From: an uncultured Collinsella sp.
GTDB taxonomy: Bacteria; Actinomycetota; Coriobacteriia; Coriobacteriales; Coriobacteriaceae
Reading direction: 5' to 3'
DNA length: 18,700 bases
Assembly: GCA_900545165.1 (NCBI GenBank)
Contig: UQYA01000035.1
Coordinates: 1-18,700 of the forward strand
Below are positions 1-5,473 of this stretch, in pieces. The notes beneath the pieces are model-generated. The model saw nothing but the letters and a program-made list of their open reading frames with translations, made no database searches and was not told where the DNA came from. Numbering within the stretch: position 1 is the stretch's first letter; every line of letters begins with the position of its first letter. Both the position numbers and the translations under genes were made by a program.

Positions 1-48
1 TCTACACGAGCCTTATCGTCGGCAGCGTCAGATGTGTATAAGAGACAG
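1..48 (+). other. Illumina Nextera i5 adapter (non-biological)
   Basis: Bases 1-7 are the end of the P5 side (TCTACAC), bases 8-15 are the index GAGCCTTA (the Nextera S521 index), bases 16-29 are TCGTCGGCAGCGTC, and bases 30-48 are the Tn5 mosaic end AGATGTGTATAAGAGACAG. This matches the published Nextera read-1 adapter base for base. It is untrimmed library sequence at a contig end. Any protein predicted through it, such as one starting MCIRDR, is an artefact. Confidence 0.99.
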
Positions 49-180
49 ATTCTCGAGGCCCGCGCCGAGGCCCGTGCCGCCAAGAACTGGGATCTGGCCG
101 ACGCCATCCGCGACCAGCTCAAGGACCTGGGCCTCACCATTGAGGATACGGCCGCGGGCACTCGTATTAAGAGTCTCTAG
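49..180 (+). CDS. cysS: Cysteinyl-tRNA synthetase, C-terminal fragment
   Basis: This is the last 43 codons of CysS, which charges tRNA-Cys with cysteine in the cytosol. It reads in frame 1 from base 49 to TAG at 178-180. The peptide contains AKNWDLADAIRDQLKDLG followed by LTIEDTAAGTR, the family's C-terminal helix and the 'EDT..GTR' ending seen in most bacterial CysS proteins. The catalytic Rossmann domain with HIGH and KMSKS is missing because the contig begins here, directly after adapter sequence; nothing suggests a biological truncation. The identity is supported by context: rlmB and the yacP homologue follow, as in Bacillus and many other Gram-positives. No mrnC (mini-RNase III) gene is seen between cysS and rlmB. 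Confidence 0.9.
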   Translation: MLEARAEARAAKNWDLADAIRDQLKDLGLTIEDTAAGTRIKSL

Positions 181-209
181 TATTTGTCGACCGTTCGAGG
201 TGCGGCAGA

Positions 210-266
210 TTGCCTTGAAAGAGGAGGGCATAGACCTTGTGGTCATGCCCGACGATTGAAAGGCAA
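210..266 (+). promoter_or_regulatory. Nested hairpin in cysS-rlmB gap
   Basis: The 143-bp gap between cysS and rlmB holds two nested inverted repeats. The inner one pairs 226-231 and 233-236 with 241-250 (GGGCAT, one bulged A, GACC, loop TTGT). The outer arms are TTGCCTT at 210-216 and AAGGCAA at 260-266. No T-tract follows, so it does not look like a standard terminator. It could be an RNA processing or leader structure. The role is not known. Confidence 0.35.
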
Positions 267-323
267 GGTGCCGTGGCTCGGACGGTCGATTCTTGTTCGT
301 TATCTATTTAAGGAGGCCGTCCT

Positions 324-1244
324 ATGGCCGACAATCGCAAACGTGCGCCTCGTGGCGGCAAGCAGGCTGCTTCTGGCTCGCGTCCGATTCGCCGCAATGA
401 CCGCGCTGCCGCTCCCAGGGGCCAGCGCGAGCGCTCCCAAGCCCAGGCTGCGCGTCCGCAGCGCGATCGCAACCGCGACAACGTTCAGGCTCCCAAGGGC
501 GAGTTTATCGAAGGTCGCCGTGCTGCTGCCGAGGCGCTGCGCACCGGTTTTCCAGTCAAGTGTGCGCTCATCGCCGAGGGCGGGGAGCGCGATGCCGCCC
601 TGTCGCGTCTAGTCGATGACCTCAACGCCGCGGGCGTCCGCATTAAGTATGTGCTGCGCGCGCAGCTCGATGCGCTGTCGAGCCATGGCGCTCACCAGGG
701 CATCGCGCTCGAGGTTGGCAACTTCCCCTATGCCGATGTCGCCGACATCCTCGACCGCGCGGGCGACGGTCCGGCGCTTGTCGTGGTGCTCGACCATGTG
801 ACCGACGACGGTAACTTTGGCGCCATCGTGCGCTCTGCCGAGGTTGTGGGCGCGGCCGGCGTCATCATCGCCAACAAGCGCGCCGCCGGCGTAACGGTGG
901 GTAGCTACAAGACTTCTGCCGGCGCCGTCATGCACCTGCCTATCGCGCAGGTCCCCAATATCGCTCGTGCGCTCGACGACCTCAAAGCCGCCGGTTTTTG
1001 GGTGGGCGGTGCCTCCGAGCACGCCGAGGGCAGCTGCTGGGATGCCCCCTTCGAAGGCCGCGTGGCGCTCGTCATGGGTTCCGAGGGCGACGGCATCTCG
1101 CGTCTGGTGCTCGAGAAATGCGATTTTTTGACCAAGCTTCCCCAGCGCGGCATGACCGAGAGCCTCAATGTTGCCCAGGCGACCACGGCGTTGTGCTTTG
1201 AGTGGCTGCGCCGCAACGCCGGCGAGCTCATGGGGGAGGAGTAG
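324..1244 (+). CDS. rlmB: 23S rRNA 2'-O-methyltransferase, RlmB/TrmH (SpoU) family
   Basis: A SPOUT-class methyltransferase that uses S-adenosylmethionine to methylate a ribose 2'-OH. RlmB acts on a guanosine in the peptidyl-transferase region of 23S rRNA (G2251 in E. coli). Residues 1-58 are a basic, low-complexity tail rich in Arg, Ala and Gln. Residues about 61-135 form the substrate-binding domain (FIEGRRAAAEAL). The three SpoU motifs are at about 156-172 (LDHVTDDGNFGAIVRSA), 249-261 (LVMGSEGDGISRL) and 272-286 (LPQRGMTESLNVAQA), which together form the trefoil-knot SAM site. The ATG at 324 has a strong AAGGAGG at 310-316. The stop is 3 nt before the next gene, whose Shine-Dalgarno lies inside this gene, so the two are probably cotranscribed. 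The family is certain; RlmB rather than another TrmH paralogue is supported by the cysS/yacP context. Confidence 0.93.
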   Translation: MADNRKRAPRGGKQAASGSRPIRRNDRAAAPRGQRERSQAQAARPQRDRNRDNVQAPKGEFIEGRRAAAEALRTGFPVKCALIAEGGERDAALSRLVDDLNAAGVRIKYVLRAQLDALSSHGAHQGIALEVGNFPYADVADILDRAGDGPALVVVLDHVTDDGNFGAIVRSAEVVGAAGVIIANKRAAGVTVGSYKTSAGAVMHLPIAQVPNIARALDDLKAAGFWVGGASEHAEGSCWDAPFEGRVALVMGSEGDGISRLVLEKCDFLTKLPQRGMTESLNVAQATTALCFEWLRRNAGELMGEE

Positions 1245-1247
1245 CGC

Positions 1248-1925
1248 ATGTCCAAAAAGAACCGTGCCAAGTCCAAGGCCAAGCGCTTTGGCGAGGGCTC
1301 GGCCAAGCCGATTGTTTCGGCCGCGACCTACGGCGTGGGCGGCAATGCGTTTGCGCAGGCCATCGCCGACCCGGTCTCGACGGTGCACTCCAATAAGCCC
1401 GAGCTGCTGGTGGTCGACGGCTACAACGTGATCCACTGCACGCCGCGCTACGAAAAGCTCGTGTACGACCATTCCGACGATCCGTATTCCAGCGACGTTC
1501 ACGATATGGCGCGCACGGCGCTCATTAATGACGTAGCTGCGTTTGCCCAGGGCCGCTACGAGGCCGTGATCGTATTTGACGGCGCGGGCAATATCTCCAG
1601 CGAGCGCCCCAATCTGCCGGCCCGTGGCGTGCGCATCGAGTTTTCGCCGACGGGTGTTTCGGCCGATACCGTGGTGCAGAAGCTCTGCATCGAGGCACGC
1701 GAGGAAGGCCGCGCGTGCTCCGTGGTATCGAGTGACGGCACGATCCAGGCCGTCGTCATGGGCAAGGGCGTTACGCGCATCTCGAGCCGTATGCTGGTGG
1801 ACGAGATCAAACAGATCGACAACGACGTACATGAGGCCGAGGAAGCACCCCAGATCAAGATGACCCTAGGCAGCCGCCTGAGCCCCGAGGCCCTGGCCAA
1901 GCTCAAGGCCCTGCGCGGGAGGTAG
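1248..1925 (+). CDS. rae1: NYN-domain endoribonuclease, YacP/Rae1 family
   Basis: The homologue of B. subtilis YacP (Rae1) enters the ribosomal A site and cleaves certain mRNAs during translation. Residues 1-50 are a basic tail; the PIN-like NYN domain follows. The acidic metal-site residues expected for the fold are visible: D57 in VVDGYN, D111 in VFDG, D140 in SADT and D163 in SSDG. The C-terminus (LSPEALAKLKALRGR) is a short helix. Its 225 residues exceed the roughly 170 of the Bacillus protein because of the N-terminal extension. The ATG at 1248 lies 3 nt after the rlmB stop, with GGGGAGGA at 1233-1240 inside rlmB. The order cysS-rlmB-yacP is conserved in Gram-positives and supports a translation role. 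In vivo cleavage targets cannot be read from sequence. Confidence 0.9.
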   Translation: MSKKNRAKSKAKRFGEGSAKPIVSAATYGVGGNAFAQAIADPVSTVHSNKPELLVVDGYNVIHCTPRYEKLVYDHSDDPYSSDVHDMARTALINDVAAFAQGRYEAVIVFDGAGNISSERPNLPARGVRIEFSPTGVSADTVVQKLCIEAREEGRACSVVSSDGTIQAVVMGKGVTRISSRMLVDEIKQIDNDVHEAEEAPQIKMTLGSRLSPEALAKLKALRGR

Positions 1926-1929
1926 GGAA

Positions 1930-1957
1930 GTTGGCGGGGCAATGCTGCCTCGCTAAC
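1930..1957. terminator. Hairpin between convergent rae1 and HipA-like gene
   Basis: A 12-bp stem with two G-T pairs: arm 1930-1941 pairs with 1946-1957 around the loop ATGC. It sits between two convergent genes and its right arm covers the stop codon of the minus-strand gene (TAG at 1955-1953). The tracts after the stem are only weakly T-rich on either strand, so it is probably a modest bidirectional terminator. Confidence 0.6.
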
Positions 1958-3293
1958 TCCATTCAGCGATGTCGATCATTCTTTCGAGGCGCCACGTTAG
2001 CGCCTCTTTTAGATATGGCAGCCTTGCCGTGAGCGCGTCGTTTCTGGAAAGAATCTCGATTGCCTCGTCAACGAAGCCTTCGAGTTTGTCGCAGTCAAAC
2101 CAGCCCATGTCCTCGACGAGCAACATTTGTTTGGCGGGGCTTGAATGAAATTGTGCGCTGGTAAAACTGTGCTCTCCCGCCCTAAGCTCCTCTAGTGATA
2201 TGTTGCACCAGAGCGATGACCCCGAATCGAAGATGGGGGCTGGTCTGCAGACCAGTGAGTTGACGTTTCGCACGAGGCCGAAGTTGCGCCAATGACGATC
2301 GTAGTTGGCGATGATGTCGTCACACACGATCATGCGGTCAAGGGCATCCTTGACGCCTGTCACCCCGAGTTCCTCGCAGTTTGCTACGTATCGCTCGTAG
2401 TCGGTTAGTCGTTCATCTGCGTTTGCGTGCTGGTTTACATAGAACGCGGGGACATACTCTTCTTCATCAGTTAAGAAGACATCGCATATGCTCAGGGCGG
2501 AAGTGCCCGTGCCCTCGAGCGAGTAAGGCACATAATCGCAGGCGTTTAGGATGCGACGGTGGAGCGCGGTCGCCACCAGCTCGTTATAAGGTTCCTGGTT
2601 CAGGTGCGCTCCTGCCTTATGCAGAATTCGACGCTCGCCCTCGCACGTCCAGTACTTTTGAAGATTGCCGTCCGAGGTGTAATCGGGCTTTGCGGCAGCC
2701 GCTTTTCCCTCTGGGGCAAAGGGCGCAATGGACAGCGAGACGTCATCAAAGGTGTTATTGAAGAAGCTGATATCCTCCCAGGCGAGACCGGAATCTTGGG
2801 GTCTAATCCAATACTGGTCGGATAGGGAGAGGCCGAGATTTCGCTGGACGAGTTCATCGGGAACATCGACTGCGGCTTCTGCAAGCAGGGAGGCTAGCCC
2901 AATGCGTGCGAGCGGGATACCGCGGCCGCGCCACCAGATGCGGAAGGAGTCGAGCGATATGGGGCTATTAGGGCCAAATACTCCAATAGGGGCGTGGGCG
3001 TAATCGACGTCGGCGCCGATGTGGGTGAAGTCTTTTCGCGATGTGCTGTAGACCAGTTGGGCTACTTCGTGCGTGCGGTTCATGAGGGTAAATGCGACTT
3101 CGCTTTTCCCATGCCCACGACGAGGCCGTCCCCCCGTTTTGGTCACAGAACGGAGTCGCGTGTCGACGCTGTCTTTGTCGATGAGCCATACACCAGAAGC
3201 CTTGCGGGCCTCAAGCGCTCCGTTTTTTATGAGCTCCTGCACCCTGCGCGGAGTGATGCCGAGCAGTTCGGCTGCTTCCTTGGTAGTAAGCAT
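1953..3293 (-). CDS. HipA-like Ser/Thr kinase with fused N-terminal HTH
   Basis: A 446-residue protein combining an excisionase/MerR-like winged HTH (residues about 2-45: LTTKEAAELLGITPRRVQELI, then a basic linker with GGRPRRG) with a HipA_C-type kinase. Kinase marks are SDG at 207-209, the glycine/Lys region RILHKAG and EPYNE around 222-238, the catalytic loop NYDRHWRNFG (D332, H334, N337), and the metal-binding PIFDSGSSLW (D356). In HipA proteins these residues phosphorylate a protein substrate; HipA itself targets glutamyl-tRNA synthetase. I choose ATG at 3293: GAAGGG lies 7 nt upstream, whereas the longer reading would start at a TTG without a Shine-Dalgarno. No separate hipB antitoxin gene is next to it, so the fused HTH may take that place. 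It could instead be a kinase without toxin function. GC is visibly lower than in the ribosomal genes, suggesting acquisition. Confidence 0.8.
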   Translation of the reverse strand: MLTTKEAAELLGITPRRVQELIKNGALEARKASGVWLIDKDSVDTRLRSVTKTGGRPRRGHGKSEVAFTLMNRTHEVAQLVYSTSRKDFTHIGADVDYAHAPIGVFGPNSPISLDSFRIWWRGRGIPLARIGLASLLAEAAVDVPDELVQRNLGLSLSDQYWIRPQDSGLAWEDISFFNNTFDDVSLSIAPFAPEGKAAAAKPDYTSDGNLQKYWTCEGERRILHKAGAHLNQEPYNELVATALHRRILNACDYVPYSLEGTGTSALSICDVFLTDEEEYVPAFYVNQHANADERLTDYERYVANCEELGVTGVKDALDRMIVCDDIIANYDRHWRNFGLVRNVNSLVCRPAPIFDSGSSLWCNISLEELRAGEHSFTSAQFHSSPAKQMLLVEDMGWFDCDKLEGFVDEAIEILSRNDALTARLPYLKEALTWRLERMIDIAEWS

Positions 3294-3303
3294 CGCGAAA
3301 CCC

Positions 3304-3364
3304 TTCGTTAGAACGAATAGTTTTATATATAGCAATTGTAATTAAAACTATTCGTTTTGACGAA
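3304..3364. promoter_or_regulatory. Operator-like inverted repeats and promoter region of HipA-like gene
   Basis: Directly upstream of the kinase start lies a perfect 13-bp inverted repeat, AACGAATAGTTTT at 3312-3324 and AAAACTATTCGTT at 3344-3356. The 19-bp core between them is AT-rich (TATATA, CAATTG). Each arm also forms part of a smaller palindrome: TTCGTT-AG-AACGAA at 3304-3317 and TTCGT-4-ACGAA at 3351-3364. So four CGAA half-sites bracket the likely promoter. This is the arrangement expected for autoregulation, probably by the fused HTH. No clear -35 hexamer is visible. Confidence 0.6.
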
Positions 3365-3396
3365 TGGTTTTGAGATGTGGTCGGTCGAAGGGTCTG

Positions 3397-3425
3397 TTGC
3401 GCCCCGTCCGCAATTCCTTTATTCT
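3397..3425 (+). promoter_or_regulatory. Probable promoter of tRNA-Thr(UGU)
   Basis: TTGCGC at 3397-3402 and TATTCT at 3420-3425 are separated by 17 bp. Each matches four of six sigma-70-type consensus bases. The -10 box ends 30 bp before the tRNA. Confidence 0.5.
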
Positions 3426-3455
3426 TAACTGGCTTCGCGTGAAAGCGCCAAGTGT

Positions 3456-3530
3456 GCCAGTGTGGCGCAACGGTAGCGCAACTGATTTGTAATCAGTGGG
3501 TTGCAGGTTCGATTCCTGTCACTGGCTCCA
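3456..3530 (+). tRNA. tRNA-Thr (anticodon TGT)
   Basis: A full cloverleaf. The acceptor arms are GCCAGTG (3456-3462) and CACTGGC (3520-3526). The anticodon loop is TTTGTAA within the stem ACTGA/TCAGT, giving anticodon TGT, which reads ACA. The T-arm loop is TTCGATT. The 3' CCA is encoded at 3528-3530. It stands alone with its own promoter and terminator. It borders the accessory region, and tRNA 3' ends are common integration targets, but I found no second copy of its 3' end in this window. Confidence 0.95.
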
Positions 3531-3539
3531 TGAGAGTTT

Positions 3540-3579
3540 CGGGCTCTGTCTCCAATTGGGACAGGGCCCGTTTCTATTT
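3540..3579 (+). terminator. Rho-independent terminator after tRNA-Thr
   Basis: The stem CGGGCTCTGTC (3540-3550) pairs with GACAGGGCCCG (3560-3570), with one T-G pair. The T-rich tract TTTCTATTT at 3571-3579 follows. It starts 10 bp after the tRNA. Confidence 0.85.
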
Positions 3580-3644
3580 AGGTGGTGCGCCATCGGGTTA
3601 GCGCCCATCCCGTTTTTGGTTTGTCTCGTCCTCCAGTTTGTCTA

Positions 3645-3771
3645 AATCTGTAACACCAAGACCGATATTTGGCATCTAACTGTTACAGATTAAGATGAAA
3701 CTTAGGGTGTTTTAGGAATATCTTGATCTGTAACATGTAGAAGCGGAATAGGCCTCTTGCTGTTACAGATC
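3645..3771. repeat. Alternating ATCTGTAACA / TGTTACAGAT array
   Basis: Four 11-bp arms alternate in orientation: AATCTGTAACA 3645-3655, TGTTACAGATT 3681-3691, GATCTGTAACA 3725-3735, TGTTACAGATC 3761-3771. Each outer pair forms an inverted repeat with an identical 25-bp spacer, and the two 47-bp units are offset by exactly 80 bp. Spacer sequences differ between units. The two middle arms also pair over 16 bp with one mismatch (3681-3696 with 3720-3735). The array lies in the 533-bp gap between tRNA-Thr and the PTS gene, where no open frame of note is present. It could be a protein-binding array, alternative RNA hairpins, or a dispersed repeat. Confidence 0.85.
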
Positions 3772-3807
3772 GAGACAAGGGCGGGTGCGGACCTGGATGT
3801 CCTGCTC

Positions 3808-3871
3808 GAGCGTGGATTTCTGGACACGCGAGCGAAGAAAATCTCCCGACCGGAGAACGAGCGTGGATAAT
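3808..3871. repeat. GAGCGTGGAT repeat, left copy at sugar-module edge
   Basis: GAGCGTGGAT occurs at 3808-3817 and again at 3859-3868. The 30 bp at 3842-3871 (TCTCC...GGAGAA then GAGCGTGGATAAT) matches 7893-7922 at 27 of 30 positions in the same orientation. Between the two copies lie exactly the PTS, glycosidase and regulator genes. No transposase or integrase is present, so its nature (dispersed intergenic repeat or insertion scar) is open. Confidence 0.75.
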
Positions 3872-3927
3872 TAACTTGGATAGGGAGCTAAGGTAAACAC
3901 CGATTGTCTATCGACGGCTTTAGAAAC

Positions 3928-3962
3928 AACGACCCCGATTTCATTGTGGAATCGGGGTCGTT
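3928..3962 (-). terminator. Terminator downstream of the PTS gene
   Basis: A perfect 13-bp stem: AACGACCCCGATT (3928-3940) with AATCGGGGTCGTT (3950-3962) around a 9-nt loop. It lies about 100 bp past the stop of the minus-strand PTS gene. On the minus strand GTTTCTAAAG follows, on the plus strand TTTGTG, so the T-tracts are short. It is the best terminator candidate for the sugar operon. The stretch 3963-4063 shows nothing else recognisable. Confidence 0.65.
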
Positions 3963-4063
3963 TGTGCCTCAGGAATCCGAATGGATTAATCGAGCTCCTA
4001 AGGGACTTCTTGGGTTCTTGCTAATGGTCTGCCGAGGATGTCCCCAATGCAAACAGCGGGCAT

Positions 4064-5464
4064 CTACTCAATATAGCTGGGGTTCTTCTTGATGATTACG
4101 CGTGCAGCGATGAAAGAGACGACGATGGCGATGATGGCGACAACGCATGCCAGCACGAAGTTGCCCATGGACCCATCGGGAGCGATAAAGATGAGTGCCG
4201 AAAGAAGGCCGGGGCATGCTCCCGCAACATACTCCTTCAGGACGAAGATGCCTGCAGGGAGTCCAGCGCAGAGCGCGCCGATTGCCGTGCCGACAAGCAG
4301 GCGGGGACGCTCGATGAGGCAACCGTAGAACGCGGGCTCGGTTACGCCACAGAGTGCAGTGACGGCAACCGTAGTGACCATACCCCTCTTCTCCTTGTTT
4401 CCCTTCATGGCAGTTGCCAGGGCGAGGCTCGTGCCGCCAATGCAGAGGTTCGAGATGAATCCAAAGATGATGGGCGCCCAGCCGAGCTGCGCCAAGCTCG
4501 TAACTTCAATCGCGATGTAGGCCTTATCAAGACCGAGCATGACAAAATAGGGGTTAAGGGCTGCAAGGATTGGAGTAGCGATAAATGCCACGTTATCCAT
4601 GAGCCACGTGGCGGCATCACTCAGCGCGTAGCCCATCATGCTGCCGGCGGGGCCGAGGATAATCAGCTCAACAGGCACGACGATGAACATGGTGAGTAGC
4701 GGCTTCAAGAACAGTTTGGTAACGTCGGGGATGATTTTCTGAAGACCGCGATCAACAAAGTACATGAACACAACGCCCAGTACGATTGGCACTACCGTGC
4801 TCGAGTAGTCATTCGTCGGGATGGGGATGCCAAGAAAGTCGAGACCCTCAGCACCGCTAATAGACGAGCTAATCATGATTGCACCCAGCAGTGCACCCAT
4901 GATGGGCTGCATCTTCATGACGGCGGCGAGCTGATAGCCGAGGTAAACGGGCAGGAAGCTAAATGAGGCGCTGAAGATCGCCAGCAGAACCTGGGCGGTT
5001 CCGCTATCGGTGCTCAATCCGCAATAATTGACCAGGAGATTCTTGATCGAAAGAATGAGTCCGCCAACGATGAGCGCCGGGACGATGGGCATGAATATCT
5101 GTGCAGAGACGTTCCCGAATTTCTCAATCAAGCCCATGGCGGTGTTACCGCTTTTAATGCCTTCTGCAAGGTCTTTGGCGGTTTGGGCATCGTCGGCAAC
5201 CGTGCCACCGCCGACTTCGATTCCCGCGAAGTCGAGGAAGTCGTTGTAAGCCTCGGTGACGTTGGGGCCGATGATCACCTGAAGCTGGCCACCGTTGACT
5301 ACTGCCCCGAGCGCCTGATCGGCCGATTTGGCGAGCTGGAGATCGATGATCGAGGTGTCTCGTGCGTCGATGCGAAGGCGCGTCGCACAATGAGTTACCG
5401 ATGTAATGTTCTCTTTGCCGCCAACAGCCTTTAGGACTGTTTCGGACATTGCCTGATATTTCAT
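4064..5464 (-). CDS. PTS beta-glucoside-type transporter, EIIBC
   Basis: A membrane permease that imports and phosphorylates a beta-glycoside. Residues 1-80 are the EIIB domain, with the phosphorylated cysteine C26 in VTHCATRLRI. Residues about 105-455 are the EIIC domain: about ten hydrophobic segments, the conserved GVTEP at 373-377 and AFYGCLIERPR after it. At 466 residues it lacks the C-terminal EIIA domain found in BglF/BglP-type proteins (about 610-630 residues), so the phosphate must come from an EIIA encoded elsewhere. ATG at 5464 has AGGAG 6 nt upstream. That Shine-Dalgarno overlaps the TAG stop of the upstream glycosidase gene, with 9 bp between the genes, so translation is probably coupled. 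The exact sugar cannot be read from sequence. Confidence 0.9.
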   Translation of the reverse strand: MKYQAMSETVLKAVGGKENITSVTHCATRLRIDARDTSIIDLQLAKSADQALGAVVNGGQLQVIIGPNVTEAYNDFLDFAGIEVGGGTVADDAQTAKDLAEGIKSGNTAMGLIEKFGNVSAQIFMPIVPALIVGGLILSIKNLLVNYCGLSTDSGTAQVLLAIFSASFSFLPVYLGYQLAAVMKMQPIMGALLGAIMISSSISGAEGLDFLGIPIPTNDYSSTVVPIVLGVVFMYFVDRGLQKIIPDVTKLFLKPLLTMFIVVPVELIILGPAGSMMGYALSDAATWLMDNVAFIATPILAALNPYFVMLGLDKAYIAIEVTSLAQLGWAPIIFGFISNLCIGGTSLALATAMKGNKEKRGMVTTVAVTALCGVTEPAFYGCLIERPRLLVGTAIGALCAGLPAGIFVLKEYVAGACPGLLSALIFIAPDGSMGNFVLACVVAIIAIVVSFIAARVIIKKNPSYIE

Positions 5465-5473
5465 CTCTTTCTC

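Noticed and set aside
32..259. Open frame on plus strand starting MCIRDR
   Set aside because: Its start lies in Nextera adapter sequence and its frame is not that of cysS. The real coding frame here is frame 1 from base 49.
609..1832. 407-codon open frame on the minus strand opposite rlmB and rae1
   Set aside because: It is antisense to two well-identified genes and shows His/Arg/Ala-rich low-complexity composition, as expected from high-GC codon bias.
3456..3530. tRNA-Thr as attachment site of an integrated element
   Set aside because: No integrase gene and no second copy of the tRNA 3' end were found in the window, although the location would fit.
3645..3771. CRISPR array
   Set aside because: There are only four short arms in alternating orientation, not direct repeats with spacers, and no cas genes.
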